Positions 5,202 through 11,992 of a stretch of 24,330 bases of DNA are shown here, piece after piece. Source of the stretch: a virus. Both the position numbers and the translations under genes were made by a program. How positions within the stretch are numbered: position 1 is the stretch's first letter; the number at the start of each line of letters is the position of its first letter. The stretch is taken from positions 1 to 24,330 of the IMG/VR virus record IMGVR_UViG_3300018469_000082, one strand, 5' to 3'. The notes below the pieces were generated by a model that worked only from the letters and a program-made list of their open reading frames with translations, did not search any database and was not told the origin of the DNA.

Positions 5202-5487
5202 ATTCCAATCGCTAATAGTCCCGAAGTTTCTTCGGGCGCTTCGCGCGACGGGCTGTATCAAGTGAGGGGCTGATGTCCCGAGAAGCCCCGAACGATCTCC
5301 GGTCTACTCACCACCCTCCGGGCGACCGGAGCGAAGCCCGAGTCGCCCCCATCCCTACTCCGTACGGGATGTGGACGCTCGGTCTTCCCCAAGTGCCCCT
5401 TGCGTTGGGGTAGGGCGGGGTACAAACTGCGTGCGGTCTGTGGGGGGACCACGGGTGCCAAAGACCCAGCACTCGTTGGGAGGGACG
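5202..5487 (+). other. Structured noncoding stretch upstream of the replication genes
   Basis: No gene is supported here. It holds several inverted repeats: CCCGAAG/CTTCGGG (5220-5236), GCGC/GCGC (5236-5246), CTCCGGTC/GACCGGAG (5297-5304 with 5324-5331), ATCCC/GGGAT (5351-5370) and CCCC/GGGG (5396-5410). A TACAAA (5421-5426) could be a -10 box. It could be a long leader of the replication transcript, a small structured RNA, or part of a replication origin. The sequence alone does not decide. Confidence 0.4.
5220..5246 (+). repeat. Repeated hairpin element, copy A
   Basis: CCGAAG (5221-5226), six bases, then CGGGCGCTTCGCG (5233-5245). The same two blocks with the same six-base gap recur at 5967-5991. 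CGAAG can pair with either of two CTTCG segments (5230-5234 or 5239-5243), so two mutually exclusive hairpins are possible. Confidence 0.5.
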
Positions 5488-5961
5488 ATGACGGACGATG
5501 TATGGGGGCAGCTGTATGACCCCTCCGATCCGGTCCACCAGAGCCTCGCGCGAATGTCCGGGTTCCACGACGACCCGCGACCCGAGACACTGGCCGAGTA
5601 CATGGATCACCTGCGGTTGTACCTGGACACGAAACGTCGCATCGGTCAGGCCGGGATGGAGCTGCTGGGACCACGCAAGGTCCACGACCGCCGCTTGAAG
5701 TGGAAGCTGATGGCCGAGCACCTCCGGGACGAACGGTCGTGGGTCAGCATCGAGGTCGAGGTGGGGCTGCACCACATCGAGCAGTGCTACGTGATCTCCA
5801 ACGGTCACGAGACTCCGTTGATCGGGTGGGACGAGGACCTGCAGATCGAGTGCGAGCACGACATCCGCGACGGCATGTCGGCCTACCGGGTGGCCCGGGT
5901 CTACGACCTGCCCGAACATCAGGCCCGCGCCCTGGTGCGCCTGTTCCGGGGACCGGACTGA
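5488..5961 (+). CDS. Hypothetical protein opening the replication block
   Basis: Encodes 157 residues; ATG at 5488 with GGGAGGG (5478-5484) just upstream. The protein is acidic and mixed alpha/beta, with a helical middle (about residues 35-80, including YMDHLRLYLDTKRR) and a C-terminal helical part with HDIRDGMSAYRVARVYDLPEHQARALVRLF, which resembles a helix-turn-helix. No motif is firm enough to assign a function. It leads the block that continues with the nuclease and helicase, so a replication-associated role is possible. The stop codon lies inside an inverted repeat (GGACCG 5950-5955 / CGGTCC 5963-5968). Confidence 0.7.
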   Translation: MTDDVWGQLYDPSDPVHQSLARMSGFHDDPRPETLAEYMDHLRLYLDTKRRIGQAGMELLGPRKVHDRRLKWKLMAEHLRDERSWVSIEVEVGLHHIEQCYVISNGHETPLIGWDEDLQIECEHDIRDGMSAYRVARVYDLPEHQARALVRLFRGPD

Positions 5962-5966
5962 TCGGT

Positions 5967-5991
5967 CCGAAGAAATCTCGGGCGCTTCGCG
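5967..5991 (+). repeat. Repeated hairpin element, copy B
   Basis: CCGAAG (5967-5972), six bases, CGGGCGCTTCGCG (5979-5991): the same arrangement as 5221-5245, here between the 157-aa gene and the nuclease gene. CGAAG (5968-5972) can pair with CTTCG (5985-5989). It overlaps the inverted repeat around the preceding stop codon. Confidence 0.5.
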
Positions 5992-6013
5992 AAACCGGGT
6001 GGACCATGAGTGA

Positions 6014-6862
6014 ATGGTGGTTGACGACGAGGGGTCGGTCTGGTTCCGCCAGAGCTGGCTCGACCAGGTTGACCGCTGTCCCGAGCGGGGCCGACTCCAT
6101 CTCGTAGAACCTGAGTTCAACGCCGCGACCAACGACGCGGCGATGATCGGGACCGGCGCGCACGCTGCCATCGCCGCCGTGCTCCAAGGCAAGGCCGAAC
6201 CCGAAGAGGTCGGGCCGTTGGCCTACAACCTGACGATCAAGTTCTGCGAGCGCGCCGACGTGCGATGGGTCAACTGGACCCTTCCTGGCCAACTTGCTGA
6301 CTTGGCTCGGCGCTGCGCGCAGGGGTGGGTGACCGACATCCTGCCGAGCATCGAACGGGGCGGGCTGGTCGAGCAGGAGTTCAAGGTCCCCCTGTTCGAG
6401 TACCGGGGCAGGACCGTTGGGATCACCGGGACGATGGACTACGTGCAGCCCAACGGGGTCATCGTGGACTGGAAGACGGCGAGTCGGAAGTTCACGCAGA
6501 AAGAGAAGCAGCGCACCGCGATCCAGCCCACCGTCTACTCCGTCGCTGCAGTGCATGGGGGGCTGGACCGTCCGTTCGAGTACCCGGTGACGTTCCGCTT
6601 CGGCGTCATGGTCCGCGGTGACCCGCGGGCAGCCGAGCCGAAGATCACCACGCAGATCGTGGACGTTCAACGAGTCCACGCCCACGAGGGGTGGCTGCTC
6701 GACAAGATCGAGAGCTACTTGGACCTGGCCGACGCCCTCGGTGTGATGCGGCGCTGGCCTCGCAACGAGGACCACTACCTGTGCAACGCCACCTGGTGCC
6801 CGTGGTGGTCCGTCTGTAAGGGCGCACGCCTCAGCACCGACCAGGACCTCTGGTCAGCCTGA
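6014..6862 (+). CDS. PD-(D/E)XK nuclease of the Cas4/AddB Fe-S type
   Basis: Encodes 282 residues. Nuclease core motifs: GTGAH (H50), QEFKV (E122), GITGTMDYV (D142), VIVDWKTAS (D152, K154) and QPTVYS (Q171, Y175). One cysteine near the N-terminus (C22) and three near the C-terminus (C257, C262, C268, as C-x4-C-x5-C) reproduce the split four-cysteine signature that binds a 4Fe-4S cluster in Cas4 and AddB nucleases. The likely role is a single-strand or end-processing exonuclease in phage replication/recombination, acting with the helicase and putative ssDNA-binding protein next door. There is no CRISPR array or cas1/cas2 in the window, so a CRISPR role is not supported. ATG at 6014 is used; its ribosome binding site is weak (GGTGGA 5998-6003). 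Confidence 0.88.
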   Translation: MVVDDEGSVWFRQSWLDQVDRCPERGRLHLVEPEFNAATNDAAMIGTGAHAAIAAVLQGKAEPEEVGPLAYNLTIKFCERADVRWVNWTLPGQLADLARRCAQGWVTDILPSIERGGLVEQEFKVPLFEYRGRTVGITGTMDYVQPNGVIVDWKTASRKFTQKEKQRTAIQPTVYSVAAVHGGLDRPFEYPVTFRFGVMVRGDPRAAEPKITTQIVDVQRVHAHEGWLLDKIESYLDLADALGVMRRWPRNEDHYLCNATWCPWWSVCKGARLSTDQDLWSA

Positions 6863-6887
6863 ACCTAAACCCCGTTCGGAGGGACCA

Positions 6888-7382
6888 ATGGATTTCCGCG
6901 ACCGTTCGATCATCACCCAAGTGGCCTTCAAGGGGGCCATCGACTTGGCCAAGGGACAGCTCGACCTCGCCACTGCCGAGGGCACCTCGCAGTTCGAGGT
7001 GGTCTTCGAGTACCTGACCAACAGTCTGTTCGGCCAGATCGGTGACCCTGAGGAACAGGCAGCCAAGGTGATCCAGGCTCACTTCCCCGGGGCTGTCCAG
7101 GTGCCGATGCAGCAACAGCCGCAGAACCCGCAGCCCCAGCCGCAACCGCAGATGATGCAACCGCAGATGCAGCAGTCCGTGCCCTTCGCCCCGGCCCCGG
7201 GGCAGCTGGTTGTGAAGGGTGCTCAGTTCGGTCCGCTCCCGGACTGGCTGTTCGAGCAGGCCGCGGCCAAGGGGGTGGTCGAGGTGTACGACAACCGTGC
7301 CACGGTGGGCACCTCTCGTCGTCCGTGGTTTAAGTCCACGAGCGGAGGTGAGAACGCTCCCGCCTTCTGGCCTCCGCGGTGA
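6888..7382 (+). CDS. Putative ssDNA-binding / replication accessory protein
   Basis: Encodes 164 residues; ATG at 6888 with CGGAGGG upstream. Residues 1-65 are a helical domain (RSIITQVAFKGAIDLAKGQLD...). Residues about 67-105 are a Gln/Pro/Met-rich linker. Residues 110-164 end in DWLFEQAAAKGVVEVYDNR...RPWFKS...APAFWPPR. From memory, this C-terminal pattern (WxxxQAxxKGxxEVYDNR, then RPWFxA and AFWPPR) occurs in actinobacteriophage proteins annotated as ssDNA-binding. A disordered linker is typical of ssDNA-binding proteins, but here the aromatic domain is at the very end. The gene sits between a nuclease and a replicative helicase and overlaps the helicase start by four bases (GTGA), so co-translation is likely. 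Confidence 0.6.
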   Translation: MDFRDRSIITQVAFKGAIDLAKGQLDLATAEGTSQFEVVFEYLTNSLFGQIGDPEEQAAKVIQAHFPGAVQVPMQQQPQNPQPQPQPQMMQPQMQQSVPFAPAPGQLVVKGAQFGPLPDWLFEQAAAKGVVEVYDNRATVGTSRRPWFKSTSGGENAPAFWPPR

Positions 7383-8407
7383 CCGAGCTGCTCACCCCCG
7401 TCGAAGTGGCGGCGGGGTGGCAGCTGGTCGAGTCCACGGCGTCCCTGCAACACGTCCGTCCTCTGGCCGACGCCGCCCGTCGAGTCATCACCGAGGCGCA
7501 GTCCGGTCGGGTGCAGCTGGGCTTTCAGCCCTTCGACAACGAGATGCGGGGCATGTCACCCGGCCACCTGGCCTTCATCACCGGCTACGCCCACTCAGCC
7601 AAGACGTTGCTCATGTTGAACATGGTCGTCCACAACGCCGGGCGTCGGATCGCGCTGTTCACCCCGGACGAACCGGCACCGCTCGTGCTCGTCAAGTTGG
7701 CGTCGATGGTCTTCGAGATACCGGTGGCCGAGTTGGAGCGACGCGTCGCCAACTACGACCCCGAGGGTCTGCGCCTGGTCCATGAGACGGTGGACTACTT
7801 CCCCAACCTGTTGATCTTCGACCGCCCGATCTCGGCCCGGATCATGCGGGCCTGCTACGAGGAAGCCCGGGAGGTGTGGTCCGAGGACGCCGACCTGGTG
7901 GTGCTCGACTACCTCGATCTCCTGCAGGCCGGTGACCTGTCGGGCCGCGCCGACGCGGTGAAAGCATTCGCCTCCGACTTCGAGGTGCCCCTCGTCGTTC
8001 TGCACCAGACCTCGCGTTCCGCGGGGTCCAAGGGGCAGACGATGAGGATCGACTCGGGGAACTTCGGGGGTGAAACCTGGGCCACGTTCCAGCTCGGGGT
8101 ACGACGGAAACGGGCAGCCATCGAAGCGGAGATCGAAGACCTCACGCATCGGGCTGACCGACCGCAATGGGTCGTGGACCGGATCGCCTTTCTCACTCAC
8201 GAGCGACTGGTCCACGAGTACACGGTCACCGTCAACCTGACGAAGAACAAGCGGCCCGGGGGCCGACTGGTGGGGGAGGTGGACTTCGAGCTGGACCATG
8301 CGACAGGCGCGCTACGGCCCCTCGGTGGCGATCTCCCCCGCCAGTACCTACGACACCACTCGCACCTGCGGGTGGTGGAGGACGACGAACGAGAAGCGAG
8401 GTGGTGA
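7379..8407 (+). CDS. DnaB-like replicative helicase / RecA-fold ATPase
   Basis: Encodes 342 residues from a GTG overlapping the upstream stop by four bases. RecA-fold motifs: Walker A-like GYAHSAKT (69-76), FTPDEP (94-99, in the position of the catalytic Glu segment), Walker B LVVLDYLDLL (D177), H-motif glutamine in VLHQTSRS (Q210), and an arginine-finger-like segment LTKNKRPGG (287-295) matching the KNRxGxTG segment of DnaB. The N-terminal domain of full DnaB is absent, so this is a short helicase-domain-only version as in many phages. Walker A has Ala in place of the second Gly (GxxxxAKT). It likely unwinds the fork with the primase encoded at 8757. The stop overlaps the next start as TGATG. 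Confidence 0.85.
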   Translation: MTELLTPVEVAAGWQLVESTASLQHVRPLADAARRVITEAQSGRVQLGFQPFDNEMRGMSPGHLAFITGYAHSAKTLLMLNMVVHNAGRRIALFTPDEPAPLVLVKLASMVFEIPVAELERRVANYDPEGLRLVHETVDYFPNLLIFDRPISARIMRACYEEAREVWSEDADLVVLDYLDLLQAGDLSGRADAVKAFASDFEVPLVVLHQTSRSAGSKGQTMRIDSGNFGGETWATFQLGVRRKRAAIEAEIEDLTHRADRPQWVVDRIAFLTHERLVHEYTVTVNLTKNKRPGGRLVGEVDFELDHATGALRPLGGDLPRQYLRHHSHLRVVEDDEREARW

Positions 8408-8595
8408 TGGCTGGACCCCGACACGTACCCGACTGGCTGCGGAAGCGGTGCCGCCGTTGTGGCGAGGGGATGGTGACCCACGACCCCGAGTCCGACGTGT
8501 GCGAAGAATGCTGGAACAACCTGGGCCAGATGTCCTTCGAGATCGAGGAAGAGGATGTGGACGCCGACCAGCACGACGTAAGGAGGGGATGGTGA
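8407..8595 (+). CDS. Small zinc-ribbon protein
   Basis: Encodes 62 residues; the ATG shares one base with the helicase stop (TGATG, 8405-8409). Two cysteine pairs, CRRC (about 15-18) and CEEC (about 32-35), form a zinc-ribbon-like site in the basic first half. The second half is very acidic (EIEEEDVDAD). This is a common layout for small phage nucleic-acid or protein adaptors, but no exact role can be assigned. Coupled to both the helicase and the next zinc-ribbon gene. Confidence 0.65.
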   Translation: MAGPRHVPDWLRKRCRRCGEGMVTHDPESDVCEECWNNLGQMSFEIEEEDVDADQHDVRRGW

Positions 8596-8747
8596 AGGAC
8601 GCGCAGTGCGCCCGGTGCGGCGTCCTGCTCGCGGTGTCCGACGACTTCGATCTGGACGAGGACATGACCGTGTGCAACCAGTGCGACTACGAGATGGCCC
8701 GGGATCAGGGCGAGGCACCGTGGATGATCGACACCCCTCCGCTGTGA
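8589..8747 (+). CDS. Small zinc-ribbon protein
   Basis: Encodes 52 residues (MVKDAQCARCGVLL...). The ATG at 8589 lies close behind AGGAGG (8581-8586). The GTG at 8592 gives better spacing and a GTGA overlap with the upstream stop, so the start is uncertain by one codon. CARC (7-10) and CNQC (29-32) make a zinc-ribbon pattern, with an acidic linker. The stop TGA (8745-8747) is one base before palindrome copy 4. Function unknown. Confidence 0.6.
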   Translation: MVKDAQCARCGVLLAVSDDFDLDEDMTVCNQCDYEMARDQGEAPWMIDTPPL

Positions 8748-8748
8748 G

Positions 8749-8763
8749 TATCCAACTTGGATA
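8749..8763. promoter_or_regulatory. 15-bp palindrome copy 4 (perfect), over the primase start
   Basis: A perfect copy, one base after the stop at 8747. It contains the TTG (8757-8759) that is the only available start for the primase frame, since an in-frame stop (8745-8747) lies just upstream. This repeats the arrangement at the integrase, where a copy also covers the start of the gene. Confidence 0.75.
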
Positions 8764-9653
8764 TCTGCACTGAGTTCTTCATCTACCTGTTCCGGGGACG
8801 GGGCGATGCCTACGGGGCGTGGCATGGAGAGTCGATTCGTGCCCCGCTGACCCCTCAACACTTCCACCGTCACCTGACCAGCCCGGACCCGGCCGACTGG
8901 ATCGGGGTCTACAACGTGATCGGGGACCGGTGCTCGTGGGGCTGCATCGACATCGACACCGACGACTACGGGCTGGCCCGCAACCTCCGGGCGGCACTGC
9001 ACTACAAGGGCGTCCCGGCGTGGGTCGAGCAGACCACCCGGGGCTACCACGTATGGGTGTTCCCCCAGGAGGCTCTGGTCAGTGCGAAGACGATGAAGAA
9101 GGCGCTGACCGCGGCGTGCCGGGCCATCGACTACAGCCCGAAGGAAGTGTTCCCCAAGCAGATGCGGGTGCGGGGCGACGGGCTGGGGAACTACGTGCGG
9201 CTGCCGTTCAACGGGTACTGCGCTCGATCACCGGACGTGCGGCTGTTCGAGGACGTGGACCCGGCCGGGCCACTCTCGGACTTCCTCCGGGAGATGCACC
9301 GTCTCCGTGCGCCCACACCTCTGCTCGAAGGGCTGGCCGCGCTGCTCCCTGATCCACAGCGTGTGGACATCTCTGTGGACTTTCAGGCCGGGCTGGAAAT
9401 CGAAGAGGCCGTGGCCAACATCGGGGGGCTGGCCTACCGCATCTGGCGGGACGGCCCACTGATGGGCAGTGATCGATCCACCACCCTCGTTCACCTGGCC
9501 CGATTGATGGCCGAGCGCGACGTGCCACCCGACCAAGCCGCCGCCGTCCTGTCGTCAGCCGACGAGCGGTGGGGCAAGCGGTTCATCGACCGGGGCGAAT
9601 CCGGCCTGGCGATCATGCGCCGGATTGTGGACAAGGCGTACAGCGAACGATGA
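8757..9653 (+). CDS. Archaeo-eukaryotic-type primase (AEP, TOTE-like)
   Basis: Encodes 298 residues. Metal-binding motif CIDIDTDD (D65, D67), then TTRGYHVWVFP (H98; the sxH motif) and EVFPKQ...LGNYVRLPFNG (130-152), the same order as in AEP-superfamily primases related to the TOTE group. The likely role is RNA/DNA primer synthesis for the adjacent helicase. Residues about 215-298 are a helical C-terminal part (PriCT-like in position) with a segment resembling those found after AEP catalytic domains. The start must be TTG at 8757, inside the palindrome; no Shine-Dalgarno sequence is seen before it. An ATG at 8806 would cut into the domain. The stop overlaps the next gene as ATGA. Confidence 0.85.
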   Translation: MDICTEFFIYLFRGRGDAYGAWHGESIRAPLTPQHFHRHLTSPDPADWIGVYNVIGDRCSWGCIDIDTDDYGLARNLRAALHYKGVPAWVEQTTRGYHVWVFPQEALVSAKTMKKALTAACRAIDYSPKEVFPKQMRVRGDGLGNYVRLPFNGYCARSPDVRLFEDVDPAGPLSDFLREMHRLRAPTPLLEGLAALLPDPQRVDISVDFQAGLEIEEAVANIGGLAYRIWRDGPLMGSDRSTTLVHLARLMAERDVPPDQAAAVLSSADERWGKRFIDRGESGLAIMRRIVDKAYSER

Positions 9654-9880
9654 AGTGCGTCAGCTGCGGTCAGGAGACGGGGGACCGGCACTTTCGCTGC
9701 TGGCACTGTCGCCGTAGTGGGTTGTCGGCCCGGCTACTCGATGACTACGACGAGTGGAAAGCGAACAAGACGAACGGAGTCTGCACCTGCGCCAACCCCC
9801 GGCCCGAACCACTCGGCGGGATATGGAGCGGGCTGGCCCTGCGGCAATGCTCACGGTGTGGGAAGAAGGTCACCTCATGA
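9650..9880 (+). CDS. Small protein with two Cys-pair zinc sites
   Basis: Encodes 76 residues; ATG overlaps the primase stop (ATGA). Cysteines occur as CVSC (3-6) with CWHC (17-20), and CTC (about 45-47) with CSRC (about 67-70), suggesting two zinc ribbons with a basic linker. Such small proteins often accompany phage replication genes. The stop overlaps the RusA start as ATGA, so primase, this gene and RusA form a coupled trio. Function unknown. Confidence 0.65.
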   Translation: MKCVSCGQETGDRHFRCWHCRRSGLSARLLDDYDEWKANKTNGVCTCANPRPEPLGGIWSGLALRQCSRCGKKVTS

Positions 9881-10224
9881 CGGTGCAGCAACGCCTGGTC
9901 TGGACCCCGAGAGCCAAGGCCCGGCCCCGCACGACGTGGGGCAACGGGGGGTACCGGACCTACACCCCGGAGCCGACGAAGCAGGCCGAGAAGGACCTGG
10001 CGGCACAGTGGGTCGGCAAGCCCATCGAAGGCCCCATCGAAGTGGTCATCCTGCTGGCCGATACGTTCGTGGAGGTCACCGTGATCCCGTGCGAACCCCC
10101 ATCGTGCCGTTTGTTGAAGCGTGGTGACATCGACAACTACGCCAAGCTCGTCATGGACGCGCTGAACAAGGTCGCCTGGGATGACGACCGACAGATCGGT
10201 CGGCTGTACGTCTACAAGCTGTGA
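9877..10224 (+). CDS. rusA: RusA-family Holliday junction resolvase
   Basis: Encodes 115 residues, close to the 115-120 typical of RusA. The family signature is clear: RGDIDNYAKLVMDALNKVAWDDDRQI, with acidic metal ligands D84, D86, D94 and D103/D104 and the KxxxDAL segment. RusA is a dimeric endonuclease that cuts four-way junctions symmetrically; in phages it resolves recombination or replication intermediates before packaging. ATG at 9877 overlaps the upstream stop. The stop codon lies inside an inverted repeat GTGACC-GCG-GGTCAC (10221-10235). Confidence 0.93.
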   Translation: MTVQQRLVWTPRAKARPRTTWGNGGYRTYTPEPTKQAEKDLAAQWVGKPIEGPIEVVILLADTFVEVTVIPCEPPSCRLLKRGDIDNYAKLVMDALNKVAWDDDRQIGRLYVYKL

Positions 10225-10235
10225 CCGCGGGTCAC
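10221..10235 (+). other. Inverted repeat over the RusA stop codon
   Basis: GTGACC (10221-10226), GCG, GGTCAC (10230-10235). The 6-bp stem contains the TGA stop. It may be a mild terminator or simply a stop-codon hairpin; there is no T run. Confidence 0.3.
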
Positions 10236-10267
10236 GTTCCGAGCCTGCGGCCCGAAGGAGGAGGGCG

Positions 10268-10489
10268 ATGATCCCTCAACGTTTCCGAGCGAACTGCGTG
10301 GACTGCGGGATGGAGCTGGACATCCGCCGCCCCGGTGTCTACGCCCACACGTCAGGGTGGGTGAAGAACCGGAGCCAGGGTGGCGGCAACGCCATCGCCC
10401 TGCCGGTCAAGAGCGGGTCGTACGCCTGCGAGTCGTGCATCGACCTCGCCTCCCACCCCGGCAAAGATTTACAGGCCGCCCTGTTCTGA
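10268..10489 (+). CDS. Small zinc-ribbon-like protein
   Basis: Encodes 73 residues; ATG at 10268 after a very purine-rich ribosome binding region (GAAGGAGGAGGG). CVDC (about 10-13) and CESC (about 57-60) are separated by a Gly/Asn-rich loop (SQGGGNAIAL), consistent with a split zinc ribbon. It is the fourth small Cys-pair protein between 8.4 and 10.5 kb. No function can be assigned. Confidence 0.65.
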   Translation: MIPQRFRANCVDCGMELDIRRPGVYAHTSGWVKNRSQGGGNAIALPVKSGSYACESCIDLASHPGKDLQAALF

Positions 10490-10514
10490 ATCCCGACCTA
10501 CCCTGGTGGAGCGA

Positions 10515-10889
10515 ATGGCCGTGGAGATTCCCACCGTCTTCGCGGAGTGGTCCACCACCACAACGCTGACCTTCGGGCCACGCTATTCCACCGGCACCGA
10601 GGCGATGATGGGGACCTTGCCCGGGTACGACCCGGACCCCTCGCTGTACGAGCTGCAGACATTGCGGGAGGCTGTCGTGGATTGCCTCGACCAGCTCGGT
10701 GCCGAGGACCGGTTCGTGATCGAAGCCCTGTGGTTCGAGGGGATCACGGTCCGTGCCCTGGCCGAGCGGCTGGGCATCCACAAGTCGCGGACCCATCGGA
10801 TTGCACAGCGGGCTGTCAACCGGCTTGGCCAGGTTTGCCAATGCCACCCGACTATCGTGGGCCACCTACGGCTAGGAGGTGCCTCATGA
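10515..10889 (+). CDS. Sigma-70 region 4-like HTH protein
   Basis: Encodes 124 residues; ATG at 10515 with GGTGGAG upstream. Residues about 50-106 (REAVVDCLDQLGAEDRFVIEALWFEGITVRALAERLGIHKSRTHR) match the region-4 pattern: an LxxLxxxxRxVIxLxFxEGxTxxEIAExLGIS-like helix-turn-helix at about 76-101. Region 2 is missing, so it cannot be a complete sigma factor. It may recruit or redirect host RNA polymerase or act as a simple DNA-binding regulator, perhaps for late transcription. It is followed by a gene overlapping as ATGA. Confidence 0.75.
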   Translation: MAVEIPTVFAEWSTTTTLTFGPRYSTGTEAMMGTLPGYDPDPSLYELQTLREAVVDCLDQLGAEDRFVIEALWFEGITVRALAERLGIHKSRTHRIAQRAVNRLGQVCQCHPTIVGHLRLGGAS

Positions 10890-11050
10890 ACGGCTTGGAT
10901 CGGATACCCCCGCTGAGCATGGACGACATGCGGTGCTGGATCATCGCCATCGCGTCGGTCATCACCGACGAGCTGGGCGACGAGGTTGGGGCGAAGCTGT
11001 TCGAGCGGGCCAGCGAGGTCCGCGAACTGCAGCGTTCCGCCAACAACTAG
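10886..11050 (+). CDS. Small helical hypothetical protein
   Basis: Encodes 54 residues; ATG overlaps the upstream stop (ATGA) with TAGGAGG at 10873-10879. Helical, with a Trp-Ile-Ile patch near residue 18 (MRCWIIAIASVITDELG) that is amphipathic rather than a convincing membrane segment. It may be a partner of the sigma-like protein because of the tight coupling. Function unknown. Confidence 0.55.
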   Translation: MNGLDRIPPLSMDDMRCWIIAIASVITDELGDEVGAKLFERASEVRELQRSANN

Positions 11051-11056
11051 CCCGCC

Positions 11057-11320
11057 GTGCTCGCTCTACGTCTGTTCACCTGGATGGTGATCCTCTTCAA
11101 CTGGATCATCCTGTTGTGGCTGTACTGGTTGCTGAAACGGAGTGCTCGCCTGGCCGAGCGAGCCTCGAACGACGCCAACCATTGGGCCGTCCTCGCCGTG
11201 TTCACGCAGATGAAGCTGCAAGAGGTGGCCCCAGGAACCACGGTTCCGGTCCCACCCGACACGGTGGCCTGGATGGAAGCCCAGGCGTTGCACAACATGG
11301 TCTACGGAGATGGGGGTTGA
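11057..11320 (+). CDS. Small membrane-anchored protein
   Basis: Encodes 87 residues from a GTG at 11057. One strongly hydrophobic segment at residues about 8-27 (WMVILFNWIILLWLYWLL) is followed by a basic KRS and a soluble, helical tail of about 55 residues. This is a type-II-like single-pass topology. No ribosome binding site is visible; the start is six bases after the previous stop, so reinitiation is likely. It stands before a secreted protein and another membrane peptide, forming an envelope-facing group. It could be a spanin-like or holin-accessory protein; nothing decides this. Confidence 0.65.
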   Translation: MLALRLFTWMVILFNWIILLWLYWLLKRSARLAERASNDANHWAVLAVFTQMKLQEVAPGTTVPVPPDTVAWMEAQALHNMVYGDGG

Positions 11321-11323
11321 CGT

Positions 11324-11992
11324 ATGCGACGACTACTAGTCGTCGCCGCGGTGATGGCGGGACTGCTCAGCTCGGCGGGGGCTGACGCTCACCACGACAA
11401 CGACGACCCGATGACCCGGCGACAATGGGTCAACGCCGTGATGCGGCACACCAACGGCGTCACCCGCACCGAGGCCCGTCACATTTGGCGGCACCCGAAG
11501 CTGCGTCGATCTATGCCTGTAGCGTCCCACACGACCTGGCGAGGCGAGTCATGGACGAACCCTGCGGTCACCACGCGAGGCGCAGTGGGGGGCTGCCATG
11601 TTTCGACCACCCATTGGGAGTACGGGTACGGGATCAGGATGATGGGCGCAACGCCGGTCCCGTTCCGCGACCCGCTGTTCCGCTACACCCTTCACCGGAC
11701 ATGGAACTTCGACGGGTGGCGAGTTCGTCCCGTCCAACAATGGGACACCGACTACATCGTCCCGTTCGCCAATCTGCGCTGGAACTTCGACGGCGCGTTC
11801 GACATCGAGAACTTCTACGTGCAAGTCGGTGACTCGGCCCAAGCCACCCACATGCACAGCCGTAAAGGCAAGTTCTCGTCAATCGTCCAGCTCGGCGCGG
11901 GCCGGACCGATATCCCGCGATCAATTCTGGCCAAGTGGCATGGCGGCTGGGAGACACCGGGACACAGCGCACACTCCTGCGAGGACAACTGA
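11324..11992 (+). CDS. Secreted protein of unknown function
   Basis: Encodes 222 residues. The N-terminus MRRLLVVAAVMAGLLSSAGADA is a classic signal peptide (two Arg, hydrophobic core, AxA-type cleavage near residue 22), so the mature protein is exported. The mature part is rich in Trp, His and Arg and contains only two cysteines, near residue 91 (GGCHVST) and at the C-terminus (HSCEDN), which may pair outside the cell. The repeated WNFDG motif occurs twice (TWNFDGWRV and RWNFDGAFD), suggesting a duplicated beta structure. Secreted proteins in prophages can alter the host surface or block superinfection; this is a possibility only. The stop overlaps the next start as TGATG. Confidence 0.75.
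   Translation: MRRLLVVAAVMAGLLSSAGADAHHDNDDPMTRRQWVNAVMRHTNGVTRTEARHIWRHPKLRRSMPVASHTTWRGESWTNPAVTTRGAVGGCHVSTTHWEYGYGIRMMGATPVPFRDPLFRYTLHRTWNFDGWRVRPVQQWDTDYIVPFANLRWNFDGAFDIENFYVQVGDSAQATHMHSRKGKFSSIVQLGAGRTDIPRSILAKWHGGWETPGHSAHSCEDN

Noticed and set aside
5744-6775. A 343-codon open frame on the minus strand over the nuclease gene
   Set aside because: The plus-strand product has full nuclease motifs and a cluster-binding cysteine pattern; the minus frame looks like an antisense shadow.
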